From positions 33,041,685 through 33,105,684 of the forward strand of contig OY986964.1 of the NCBI GenBank assembly GCA_963920575.1: a DNA stretch of 64,000 nucleotides, in the 5' to 3' direction. The DNA is from Narthecium ossifragum. Taxonomy: Eukaryota; Streptophyta; Magnoliopsida; Dioscoreales; Nartheciaceae. A program made the translations under genes and the position numbers. Below, in pieces: positions 13,501 through 24,316 of the stretch (position 1 is its first letter; every line of letters starts with the position of its first letter). The notes below the pieces were generated by a model. It ran no database searches. It was not told the origin of the DNA and worked only from the letters and a program-made list of their open reading frames with translations.

Positions 13501-16500
13501 ACTAAAGAAGGAACGTTTAATGCTGCTTTTCCCTTTATGTACGTTCTTATTCAATTTGGTACTCATTTTTGCCAAATATCATTCATGACAAATGGGAAGC
13601 ATACCTTCAAGATATATGCTTCATGTTTTGATCTCTAGTTCAATGTTGTTGGAGAATTCGACATTCCAACCCTGAGAGAATTAATTTTTGTGGGGTGGGC
13701 AAATGCATATAATCTTTTACATGGATAGATATAGTGTTTGGCCTATTACATTTGCTGCAGTTTTACTTAATAGAGCTATCTATCTTTAAAAAAAAAAGAA
13801 AAAAAAAGAAAAAAAAATCCAGAACTTTCAAAACTTCAGTCGCAGGATCAAAGGAAATTGAATTTTAAATTCAAATATGCATTTATTGCACACAGCTTAA
13901 AATTTCTTGCTTAATTTTTTTCATAGTTTGATGTCTTTTGCTGCTTCTGATATGATGTAAATCTTGTTTTTTCTACTGAATGTTTATTATTTAACTATGT
14001 GAAATTTACAGTGACATATTTTCTTTCCACCTTTTTATTAGAAATTTACTGTGAGATTTTCTTCCCACCTTTTTATTAGATGTTTGATACGGGTTTTTTC
14101 AGAATGATCTCAAGGAACTTTGGTCCCTGCTGAATCTGCTTCTTCCAGAAGTATTTGATAATCGAAAAGCATTTCATGATTGGTTCTCAAAGCCGTTTCA
14201 AAAGGATGGTCCTTCACATAGTGCAGAGGAGGATGACTGGCTTGAGACAGAAAAGAAGGTGATTGTAATCCACCGCCTTCATCAAATTCTAGAGCCTTTT
14301 ATGCTTCGTAGACGTGTGGAAGACGTGGAAGGTTCACTTCCACGAAAGGTACGTATAAATCTCATTCCTTATTTCTTTTTACGTATTGTATTGTTGGTGG
14401 CACTGTTGATTGATGTATGATTTGCAGGTTTCCATTGTTTTAAGGTGTAGAATGTCAGCAATGCAGAGTTGTATATATGATTGGATTAAAACTACTGGGA
14501 CCATTCGGGTTGATCCTAAGGATGAGCAGCGTAGAAGTGAGAAGAACCCATTGTACCAGGTCAAGATATATAAGAATCTTAACAATAAATGTATGGAACT
14601 GAGGAAAGTTTGCAACCACCCTCTTCTTAGTTACCCTTACTTAACAGAATATCCCAAGGAGTTCATTGTTAGATCCTGTGGAAAGCTCTGGATCCTTGAT
14701 AGGATTCTCATAAAACTTCAAAGGGCAGGTCATCGCGTTCTACTTTTTAGTACCATGACAAAACTCCTCGATATATTAGAGGAATATTTGCAATGGCGGG
14801 AACTTGTCTACCGAAGAATTGATGGCACAACCAGCTTGGAAGATCGTGAATCTGCAATTGTAGACTTCAATAGCTCGGATTCTGATTGTTTTATATTCTT
14901 GCTCAGCATCCGAGCTGCTGGAAGAGGTCTAAATCTCCAGACTGCAGACACAGTTGTAATATACGATCCTGATCCAAATCCACAAAATGAAGAACAAGCA
15001 GTTGCCAGGGCTCATCGTATTGGGCAGAAAAGAGAGGTCAAAGTCATTTATTTGGAAGCTGTTGTTGACAAAATTCCAAGCTATCAGAGAGAAGATGAGT
15101 TGAGGACCGGAGGTACAGGAGATTTAGATGACGATCTTGCTGGAAAAGATCGGTATATGGGATCAATTGAGAGCCTTATTCGTAACAATATCCAGCAGTA
15201 TAAGATAGACATGGCTGATGAGGTCATAAATGCTGGTCGCTTTGATCAAAGAACAACACATGAAGAAAGAAGAATGACTTTAGAGACTTTGCTGCATGAT
15301 GATGAGCGATACCAAGAAACTCTACATGATGTTCCATCCCTACAAGAGGTAAATCGCATGATAGCTCGGAGTGAAGAAGAAGTTGAGTTATTTGACCAAA
15401 TGGATGAGGAATTTGATTGGACAGGCGATATGATGAAGTACAATCAGGTGCCCAAATGGATTCGTGCTGGTTCTAGAGAAGTAAATGCTGTCGTCGCCAG
15501 TTTATCTAAGAAGCCATCAAAGAACATTTTAGCTAGCAGTATTGAGCTGGATTCCAGCGAGTTGAATTCTGGGCTATCCCCTGGTAGAACAGAGAGAAGA
15601 AGGGGCCGGCCAAGGGGTTCATCGACTGCAAAAAAATACAGGGAATTGGATGAGGAAGATGGTGAATATTTGGATGCTAGTTCAGAGGAGAGGAATGACT
15701 CATTGCCTGAAGAAGATGGAGAGATTAGAGAATACGAAGAGGAAGAATCTAATGGTGGTCAGGATGCTCCACCCGGTAATAAAGATCAATCTGAAGAAGA
15801 GGGCCTGGGTTGTGATGGCAATGCATTTGATTATTCACGTGTAATTGAAGGCAGCAGAAGTGCTCATACATTTGAAGAAGCTGGTTCCTCAGGTTCTTCT
15901 TCTGGAAGCCGGCGATTACTTCAGTCCTCTACTTCAATGTCTTTGCAGAAGTTTGGATCACTTTCTGCTTTAGATGCCAGGCCAGGTTCAATTTTAAAGA
16001 GGGTGGTATGTATATAGTTTGCAATGTAAATACTATATTTACTTAATCATGGTGGATTTTTTGTTTTGAGCCCTTTCACTTTTGGTAATTTTCAGCAAGA
16101 TGAGTTAGAGGAAGGGGAGATTGCAGTATCTGGTGATTCCCACATGGATCTCCAGCAATCGGGAAGTTGGACTCATGACCGTGAAGATAATGAAGATGAG
16201 CAGGTTCTCCAACCACCAACTATAAAGCGGAAACGCAGTATACGTGGTCGCCCTAGGTACAATGTTGAGAAACTAGAAGAAAAGTCTAGCAGTGAGAGGC
16301 TCTTTGCCCCTCGAGGGACACAGCAGTCGTTGCTGGCGAACCATGATTTTGACATGCAATTAAGGAATTCAGAAGCCGATGCTTTTAATGAAACGGCTTC
16401 AGACAGGCATGATACAAAAGCCTCAACAGTGAAACAGAAGCGAGATTTGCCATTGAGAAAAGTTTCACATGCTAACATGCAACAGTCTAGCAGATTGGGT

Positions 16501-19500
16501 TACTTATCTGGGACAGGGGAAGATGCCACTGAACATTCCAGGGGAAACTGGAATAGTAAGGCTGTGGGCACTGGCGGCCGTAGCTTTGTTTGTGGTAAAA
16601 TGTCGGACAGCATGCAGAGGAAGGTGTGCATCCTCATTTTCCTCTCATTTAATAGTAGAATGTTGATTCTGTATGCTTTTTATTCACTAGTAAAATTAAG
16701 CTCATCTCCATGATAAAAGCCAGCAAAGCATTGTCAGCTTGTAGGGACTAATATTGGTAGATATGACAGTTGTTCTTGTATTTGAGTTGCTGCATATGCC
16801 TCTTCCTGGTGTTTCGTACCGCATAGTCATTGCCACTTCTTGGATATTATGCATCTAATTCCAATTAGTGTCTGTGAAGTCAATTTAACTGCAGAATATT
16901 ATCTGAAATTTGCTGTAATTGTTTATTTTTTGGGTTTAAGGAATGGATGAAAATCTAAAAGAAATTTCCTCTGACATGAGACAGTAGGAATTATTTTTGT
17001 TTATTTTTACACTGAACTTTCTTATTTCAAATGTTACCAAAAGATCATACAAGAGTTACGAGTTTTGACATTTTTGGTTTCTCTCAAATTATCTTTATCT
17101 TAGAAACATCCAAATTGCATTGGGGTATGTCTTGAAATCTGAGATGGACTAGGATACCTAATTGGCTTCCTTGGATTGCCTATGTGGACCCATGAGTTAG
17201 AATCCTATGAGAAATCTACGAGATGTCTAGTATGAAGAAGGATCCACTTCATGTGGGAGTTGTATTTGAGTTTCAGACGGAATTCTACAGGAACTAGGGT
17301 TAGAGTTTATGTTTGAATACTCCAACCACTACACCTACATAAGAAGGGTCAGGCCTCGAGGCTAGGGTATCTAAAACAGTAACACAATGAGTCCCCGATA
17401 GCGAATCCTGTAGAAAAGAAGGCAGAATTAAGCATTGGATGTAAAATTCTGAATAAGCTGGAGGCTCAAGAGGCAGTCTCTTTGAGGGAAGTTCTCTGGT
17501 TCATTCTTCAGTGATTTTTCGTGTATCTATCTGTTGTATTATGATCTTCATCAGAGGTGAGGGTTTTCTCCCAGTGTACTATGATTGTAAGGGTAGTCTC
17601 TCGCATGTTGATTGATAATGGGGTCAATTGAATATCTTGGATTCCCGGACGTTGTCCAGTTGGGGATAAACCATGTTAAATATTATGCGTTGATTGATCT
17701 GCTATTTGCCTTCAATGTCAGTTTATTTTATCCATGTTTCTGCAAGATCCTAGTGCATAAATACGCAATAGACAATGTACAGCATGGATTGCCGTGCCGG
17801 TCCGGCACTGTGCGTGCCGCCCAGCACGTACTGTACCGGTGGGTTGCCGGCACAAAAAACCCCCCGTACCGTGCCGAGAAGAGGAAAGAAGAAATAGGAG
17901 TAGAAGGAGGAGGAGAAGGAAGAAAAACAACAATGGCACGGGGGCGTGCCGGACCGGCACGCCCCCGTGCCGGCGGCACGTACCGTACCAGCAGGCTGCC
18001 GGCACGGCGCGTGCCACCGGGACGGCAATCCATGATGTACAGTACATCATACTATACCTTATTTTTGAATAATCACACGTAAATCATGTGATATCAAGAT
18101 TTCTTGATGCATTCAATAAAATGATGGGATGTGAACCAAGGATTATTGTGCCGATGGCATGAAGCTCTTCTGAGCTAATACATGTTTTGCCATAGATTCT
18201 ATGCCGATGTAGCCATCATGCCGGTAATTTACCGGCATGATATATGTCACTCTATGCCCGATTGGCACGACAATCCCTGATATGGACACCAATACATCTT
18301 AAGATACTGTTATCGTTTCTTAGTTGTAGATATGTACCACATAGCGACTTGTAAAAGATAATTAGAGTAGAAAAGTAGTTTTGAATGCCAATTCCATTGG
18401 GTTCTTTGGGGACGCTTCAGAATTTGTGATTGAAACCGCTGGAATTGGTATGAGAGTTTTAAAATGAACCCGTCTAGGGTACATTAGCAACATTGCTGCT
18501 ATACTGGCTAGATGGCTATTGAGGTTCGAATGCTGTTATTTTGGGGCACTGAAATAGCTTGAAAGTGACTTCTCTATTTCTCTGTTTTTGCCATAATGAG
18601 TTAGTCTAGGGAAAACATGTTGCTACCGACTTCTGCATTGTCCGAGAAATGGTGCTTATTGCAAGTCAGAGACAACAAAGATCATAATGCCTTAGTTATG
18701 TAAATAATGGAGAGTCGTTTACTATTTTCACACTGGATGCAATGTTCATGATGTTCCTTACTAGCAATTTATGACAATGTTCGTGGTCTAGCTGTGTAAA
18801 GATTTGGAGATTTAACTTGTTGGTTTATGGAGAACTACAACTGCTGTAGCAGCATCAAAGCAAATATCGCGATAAACTTGATGTTTTAAGTGCAGATACG
18901 TGCCATTTTCCGATTATTGTAGTTCCCATCTTATAGGTTGGTTTGGCTGTTTGAACTTTTAAGTATCTAGTAACTTTGGTTGACAATTGCTCTCACATGA
19001 TGTGCTATTATGGACATATGAGTGAAAATGCTACCTTATCTCCTTACCTTGACAAGATATTGTTTTTTCTCTAGTGCAAGAATGTCATTAGCAAGCTTCA
19101 GAGGAGGATAGATAGAGATGGCCATCAAATTGCACCTGTCTTTTGTGATTGGTGGAAGCGAAATGAAAGCTCTAGTTTCACCAGCGCTGTAACAATGACC
19201 AGTGATCCCTCAGATCTTCAGAGGATTGATCAGCGTGTGGACAGTTTAGAGTACGATGGGGTTGGAGACTTCATTGTGGATGTGCAATCGATGTTGAAAA
19301 ACGTAGTTCAATACTGCAGTTACTCCTATGAGGTGCGTGTTTCTTCCAATTCTTTCTTAGCCTACCTATATTCTATCCAGAGAACTAGTTTATGACATGT
19401 TGCATTGAGTATTTGATTATTGATGTCCATATGCCAGTGCCAGTGTGCATACACATAGCCTTTTTATTATGATCCCGACTGTAGTACATCAGAAATGATC

Positions 19501-21147
19501 ATGTAATCATATGGATTTGAATTTCTGACCATGTTTTGTACCCATTTGCATTCATGTTGTTTACTTGAGGTTCTCGCTTTAATACATGCTATGTTGTCTG
19601 ATGGGATAACGACGATAGTCGTTTCGGTGCTAAATTTTTATCCTCATTTTAATTCATGTTATTTGGTGGCTCATCCAATCTTCTACTTCAATCAAGTGCC
19701 ATCCATGCTCTACCTCTTATGGTTATTTTGGTGCAATTCTTCCTTAGCTTTAGAATCTCTTAACATCCTGTTAGCATTCTTATACCTTCTAGTCTATTAC
19801 TTGTTTTACTTCTGCCATAGTTGGCACTTCTTTAAAGCATCATCTCAATTCTCTTTATTGCTTCGTAATACTGAATTTTCATATCAAATATTGGTTTCAA
19901 CTCGTTACAGTTTACTCCAAAGTAATGGTGCTGATAGATTGCATGAATCATACCATGACCATCCGAATGCTGATGCTTGTATGTGAAGTCACATGGACAT
20001 AAGAAAATAAAAAGGGTCCATTGGAGGTGTTATAACTGAGAAGTTAGAAGCCCTAGCATTGTGGTTTATATGCAATATACATCGAACCAAACATGGCACT
20101 TAGGAATCAACGATCTGAGCATGAGTGGCAAGTTGCCATTTTTCCTGTTATAGAAGTTTCAGTGATAAAAGTATTATTGGGGTTGGCCAAAACTTTTAAA
20201 CATTTCTCAGGTGATTGATTTTTGAAGTATATGAAAATATAGACGCCAGTTAATGCCAATTGGTACACAAATCTAGCTTGGTGATTTATTAGCTAAATAT
20301 GCCTCTAGAATAATCACAGATGCTTGGGTGACTTGATCTCATTGTAGAGCTTTTTTTCCCAAAATGGTTTAATGAAACTAAGGTAGCCTGTTTTTGTCGC
20401 CTCTCACATGTTTAGATACATGCCGAATATAAGGATCTAAGCAATTGGATATTCAGTTTCCCGGAAAGTGATACTTTATGGAGACTTTCCTATGTTACAA
20501 ATTACAGTATATGAGAATCAAATAGTTCTGCTGATTTTCTGCAGTTCTGTTCGTGTAGTGTTTTATCGTTTTACTGTCGGTTAGAGGTTAGATTCTTAGT
20601 TTCTCTTAAACTCTTATTGCAGGTGAGATATGAAGCAAAAAAGCTCCATGACATTTTTTTCGATATCATGAAGATTGCATTTCCAGATACAGATTTCCGA
20701 GAAGCCAGGAGTGCAGTAACATTCTTAGGCCCTGGAGGGGCAGCAGCTGCTCCATCACTCAAGCATGCTGCCAGCAGTCAGAACAAGGTGGCCAAAGCTT
20801 CGAATGAGGTTGAGCCAGAAGTGGTCCCTGCTAGGGCCACTTCTCGTGGTAACATGCCCATTGATGAAGAGTTGAAGGCTCGCATCCATTCCTCAAAGCT
20901 CCAGAAAGAATCTGGCTCCAACAGTGGTAGTGGCCAGTGCTTCCCAGTCATGGCACATCCTGGGGATCTGGTTATCTGCAAGAAAAAGAGGAAAGACAGG
21001 GACAAGTCCGCGGTGAAACAGAGGATGGGACCGCTATCCCCAGTGAACCCTGGGCGAGTTGGTCCCCTTTCTCCACTCATTCCGGGGCGGATGGTCCCAG
21101 CATCTTTACCCAGTGCAAGTAGGAGTGTTCGGGCTGTGGGCCAGAGG
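3084..21147 (+). CDS. BRM: BRAHMA-type SWI2/SNF2 chromatin-remodelling ATPase (3' end in gap)
   Basis: Catalytic ATPase of a plant SWI/SNF chromatin remodeller; in the nucleus it slides or evicts nucleosomes using ATP. Fourteen exons: 3084-3323, 6508-7839, 8053-9369, 9476-9588, 9741-9828, 9923-10009, 10353-10445, 10992-11075, 11745-11948, 14103-14348, 14428-16005, 16096-16623, 19075-19332 and 20623 to the gap. All introns are phase 0 except the fourth. They encode 2231 residues before the gap, close to the roughly 2,190 of Arabidopsis BRM. Order: Gln/His-rich N terminus, QLQ (about 503-540), HSA (about 845-910), Walker A DEMGLGKT (1050-1057), DEAQ box II (1153-1156), GTPLQ at 1182-1186, helicase C with RAHRIGQ near 1463, AT-hook-like RRRGRPRG (about 1660) and RGRPR (about 1840), and a bromodomain from about 1971 to 2090 across exons 13 and 14. 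The start is the first in-frame ATG ahead of the Gln tract. The stop codon is not visible: it lies in or just after the 200-N gap. Confidence 0.97.
3215..3310 (+). repeat. CAG/CAA/CAT tract encoding a Gln/His-rich N terminus of BRM
   Basis: Within exon 1, runs of CAG and CAA are punctuated by CAT codons. The pattern CAT-CAG-CAA-CAA followed by a CAG run is repeated three times with growing CAG length. The product is four blocks of 5-8 Gln separated by single His. The mixed codons suggest expansion partly by unit duplication as well as by slippage of pure CAG. Exon 2 starts with a further short CAG run, so the intron splits the Q-rich region. Confidence 0.9.
3324..6507 (+). other. Long pyrimidine-rich first intron of BRM
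   Basis: This 3.2-kb intron runs from CAG|GTGAGT to TTATTGCAG|TCA. It is strongly T-rich on the plus strand, which creates several spurious Phe/Leu/Ser-rich open frames around 4221-4896. Diverged internal similarities (for example the phrase CTTTTGGCTGATAT near 4281 and 4470) suggest old local duplication. No exon or RNA gene is recognisable. Long first introns in plants often carry expression-enhancing sequence, but nothing specific is visible here. Confidence 0.7.
10470..10990 (+). repeat. Minisatellite filling BRM intron 7, with (TC)n/(AC)n cores
   Basis: Eight copies of a unit containing TGCTGAAATC (starting at 10523, 10596, 10655, 10713, 10771, 10829, 10889 and 10949) are spaced mostly 58-60 bp apart. 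Each unit carries an (AC)n core, a CCGTGTTTGACGTCTC segment and a GTTTTTTGGTCAC tail. The last tail reads GGTCAG and is the acceptor of exon 8. No AG dinucleotide occurs between the intron 7 donor (10446) and this acceptor (10990-10991). Confidence 0.93.
12544..12875 (+). repeat. 163-bp tandem duplication in BRM intron 9
   Basis: Two adjacent copies of a 163-bp unit begin TGTGGGAACATTTCC at 12544 and 12707, with a short third start (TGTGGG) at 12870. They differ by a few substitutions. The unit contains AGTTCTGTATTCTTCTGCTG and GGCCAGGGTTCGGAG. It does not disturb a visible splice site. The origin of the unit is unknown. Confidence 0.85.
17783..18034. mobile_element. GC-rich hairpin MITE with 8-bp direct repeats (hAT-like)
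   Basis: A 252-bp GC-rich island in BRM intron 12 has ends CATGGATTGCCGTGCCGG (left) and, reverse-complemented, CATGGATTGCCGTCCCGG (right). The flanks are identical 8-bp direct repeats, ATGTACAG at 17775-17782 and 18035-18042. The interior is dense in GGCACG/CGTGCC palindromes and should fold into a long hairpin. An 8-bp target duplication suits hAT-type insertion; assignment to hAT is inference. It has no coding capacity. Several overlapping open frames here are artefacts of the palindromic GC-rich sequence. Confidence 0.8.
18137..18279. mobile_element. Second, diverged hairpin MITE of the same family
   Basis: The left end CAAGGATTATTGTGCCGAT and the reverse-complemented right end CAGGGATTGTCGTGCCAAT resemble the termini of the element at 17783-18034. 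The flanking octamers ATGTGAAC and ATATGGAC match at six of eight positions, consistent with an older insertion and a decayed target duplication. The interior has TGCCGGTAATTTACCGGCA, another perfect palindrome. It is 143 bp long and non-coding. Confidence 0.6.
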
Positions 21148-21347
21148 NNNNNNNNNNNNNNNNNNNNNNNNNNNNNNNNNNNNNNNNNNNNNNNNNNNNN
21201 NNNNNNNNNNNNNNNNNNNNNNNNNNNNNNNNNNNNNNNNNNNNNNNNNNNNNNNNNNNNNNNNNNNNNNNNNNNNNNNNNNNNNNNNNNNNNNNNNNNN
21301 NNNNNNNNNNNNNNNNNNNNNNNNNNNNNNNNNNNNNNNNNNNNNNN
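21148..21347. other. Assembly gap of exactly 200 N
   Basis: A run of 200 N interrupts the BRM 3' end. The round length suggests a placeholder, so the true distance may differ. The open frame entering the gap (ending ...AVGQR) and any frame leaving it should not be joined. Translated products that appear to cross it are not evidence for coding sequence. Confidence 0.97.
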
Positions 21348-24316
21348 CTGGAAGTGCCATTCATGGGTAAACATCGAAGGTGGGGCTCCCTGTGATTTAT
21401 TAGTTGGAAATGGTAAGGTGAACTCAAGATCTTCAAAACGCTTCTATTGTTGGTGTTTTGAGATGTGAGCTGCTGAGAAGCAAATGTCTCTCTTTCGGGT
21501 CTTTTGTGATTGTCAAGTTGCTGTAACTTTTAATGTTGTAGGTCTTCAAATTTTTTATTTTTGACATTGTTGATGAATTGTTCTGCACTCATCGGGATGT
21601 ACAATAGTAGGACCATGCTTAAGTAAGTGAAAGGCAATAGTTGTTCCATAGTCTCTCATGTTTGATTAAAGGCACCTCTAATGCGAGGATTTGTGAAACT
21701 ACTATCATACATAGTTTGGCAGACTTGGTATAAAGGATATCATATATGGAGGCTAAAAATTATTCCTCCGAGGATTGAATTGAGATAGGATCCTCTTCTT
21801 GGTGAGGTCTCCGTAAAGTGCCGTCAAGGATTGGTTGTGGAATCCAAAAAGAGCTGGTCGTTTTAACATCACAATGTTGCAATGAAAACATCTAAAACAA
21901 CAATTTTTGGGTAGTGGCAGAGCATTTAGAATCAAAACAATCACGCGACTAGCTCAAGTTTGTAGTAACCAAGGATGCTATAGGGTAGATCTTGGGGGTA
22001 AAATCCCCAATGCTACATTAGTGGATTTATTAGTGGATTTGTGCCTTTGCAAGCGTTACAGATAGTATACAAGACAGTATACCAAAGTTGGGCATAGAAC
22101 CACCAACAGTAGATGTTCGGTCTATGAAAAAAATGCTTCAGGGTGTTTCACAGGGTCTCTCGGTTTATGAAGAGTTTCAAGAAAATAGAGACTCTATAAT
22201 AATGAGTCTCAATAAAAGCTTCAGGCCTTGCATTTAAATTTTAAGATGGAAGGGGTCTGACAAGAAGACACATGCGTATCATCTTTTACTGCAGTCTAGT
22301 GTTGGATAATGGCCATTGTGACAAACCTTTTCTCAAATATGAAAGAGCAAATCTTGTTTACTTGACTGAAACATTGCCAACCCATGTAGCAATAAACAGA
22401 AAACCCCATTTTCGTCATACATATGCAGATCACATAATACCAGTATGCAGAACTGACATAAGTTTCAAAGCAATAACCTCGTGTATCTAAAAGTAATTTG
22501 TTTCTTATAAATTTTTAAACTTGCTGATACAACAACTTTCATTTTCTTTACCGGCCTTGAAAGTCCGTCAGGCTTATAGATTATGTGCAGCTGGCTTCGC
22601 ATTAACGGCAAGCTGCTAGTGTAACGAGCATGCAAGCAGATCTTAAACAATCCAATAAAGACGTCCGCTGCTTAATTTTGATTGGGTTGCGTTTTTGTTT
22701 ATCCCCAAGATTTTGAAATCGTAGTCTGATGGAGTTGCTCATAGATGCCGACTTTCAGAGGAACCAGTTTGCTGGACCCTGGACGATGGGCTAGAGGTTC
22801 TTAAGAGAATGATGTAGTTAGTTATTTTCTCTAGCTTCCGGGCTCATCTCATCACCCAAAAAGAAAAAGAAAAGAAGAAGAGAGAGATGTCTGCTGTACC
22901 TCTAGATTGCGCCTGACTTTCCTGCAAGCCAGGCCTGGTCCATCAATACCCATTCTGCACCTGAACTTGTGACCAAGTCGAGTTTCTCCAAAATCACTTC
23001 ATGGATTTGAATCTACAGCTCCCAGTTCGAGCATAACAGGCGAGGCGATTTGAAAACTTGCCACGATCAACTCAAGGGAAATAAATTGCATCTACCAACA
23101 GAGAGAACAATTGAAGAATAATGCCATGATCTACCACAAATAAATTACGGCCATGTATGTAGATTGTTAGTAGACTACTCATTGCTCACCTTAACTGTAA
23201 TGATAACTTATGACAACACAACATACTGACCATATAATTCTTGGGAGTACATTCTCTAAAAGAGCTCCAAACTCATATGGCTTCACTTGAAGTTCCTTTA
23301 AAACGGACTTGAACCTCCTCTCTCCCATTATCAACAGATCGAACAGGTATGAAGTCCCGTTAGATAACAGGGAGATGTGTTTTACACACTCCAGCGAGTT
23401 CACCAAGAGATGTTGTCAACACCTTAACCAGAAAAAGAAAATAATTATACAGAGCAATGAAGAAATAGGCACTTATACAAGATTTCAGTCAAGGCTGATC
23501 AAGGCTGAAGTTAGCAGTAATAAGGCCACTAACTATGAAGAAATGTCCCGATGACGCAAGTTAGAGCTTCAAAAACTAAAAATTGCATATTTTTTCAGTA
23601 CAAAATGAAACATGCATGAACCAATGAAGTGAGACTGGATGACCACATTTCTTTCTTCTCAAAAGATCTAAATCAACATAAAAAGAAGCCGAGAACATGA
23701 ACTGCTAAAGAGATGGCTCATACTTTTAGCAGAAGAAAAATAGCTTTAGTTTCACATGGCTTCTGAGAGAAACTGGTTACTAAGATTGGGTGTTTCCCAT
23801 ACTTGAGGGTTCCTCATCACATCACTTTAACTATTTCCATTGTTTGTCAGATCAATACGACAGAACAAGGCTTGCAATAATTGGACCTTGAATTTGTTTT
23901 ACAGCAAGGAAAGCTTTAAATCTCTTGACTAAGCTTTGCTACCATTCTATAAAGAATCTCATGTGCCCTTTTCTGAGTCATAGTACTTCAACTTATATAA
24001 AAGCTTGTTAGTTGACCTAAACGTTAACAAAGAATATATACTGTATGATCTTGATAACAAGTTGGTACATCAGGGAAGAAATTGTTTCCATTACTAAAAT
24101 TTGTTTCATACATATTTTCTTCAAAGAAAAAGGATCATTTACAACATGATGTAAAGGATGTCCTTATAAATCTCGACAAACAAATTGAGGTATTTTACAG
24201 TCATAAAATCACTACACTTACAGAGTGTAAATAGGGGAATGATGCACATGAAATAGCAGCACCAAAATTTCTGTAGGTGCTCAACCTTTTCCTTCTGTAG
24301 ACTGTTCAATCCCCAG
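21348..24316. other. BRM 3' UTR then intergenic DNA
   Basis: The first few hundred bases after the gap are probably BRM terminal exon and 3' UTR. No plant BRM C-terminal motif is recognisable, and three frames close quickly. From about 21700 to 24316 the sequence is A/T-rich with no supported gene. Short open frames at 22272-22490 and 23309-23554 lack recognisable motifs. The last few hundred bases probably include the 3' UTR of the convergent PPR gene. Confidence 0.5.

Noticed and set aside
17612..18082. Overlapping Arg/Pro/Gly-rich frames on both strands
   Set aside because: They are produced by the GC-rich hairpin MITE in BRM intron 12.
19531..19986. A 151-codon hydrophobic open frame
   Set aside because: It lies within a BRM intron, is T-rich, and has no start context or recognisable domain.
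21077..21468. Open frames running through the N gap
   Set aside because: N codons mask stops and the gap length is a placeholder, so continuity is not evidence.
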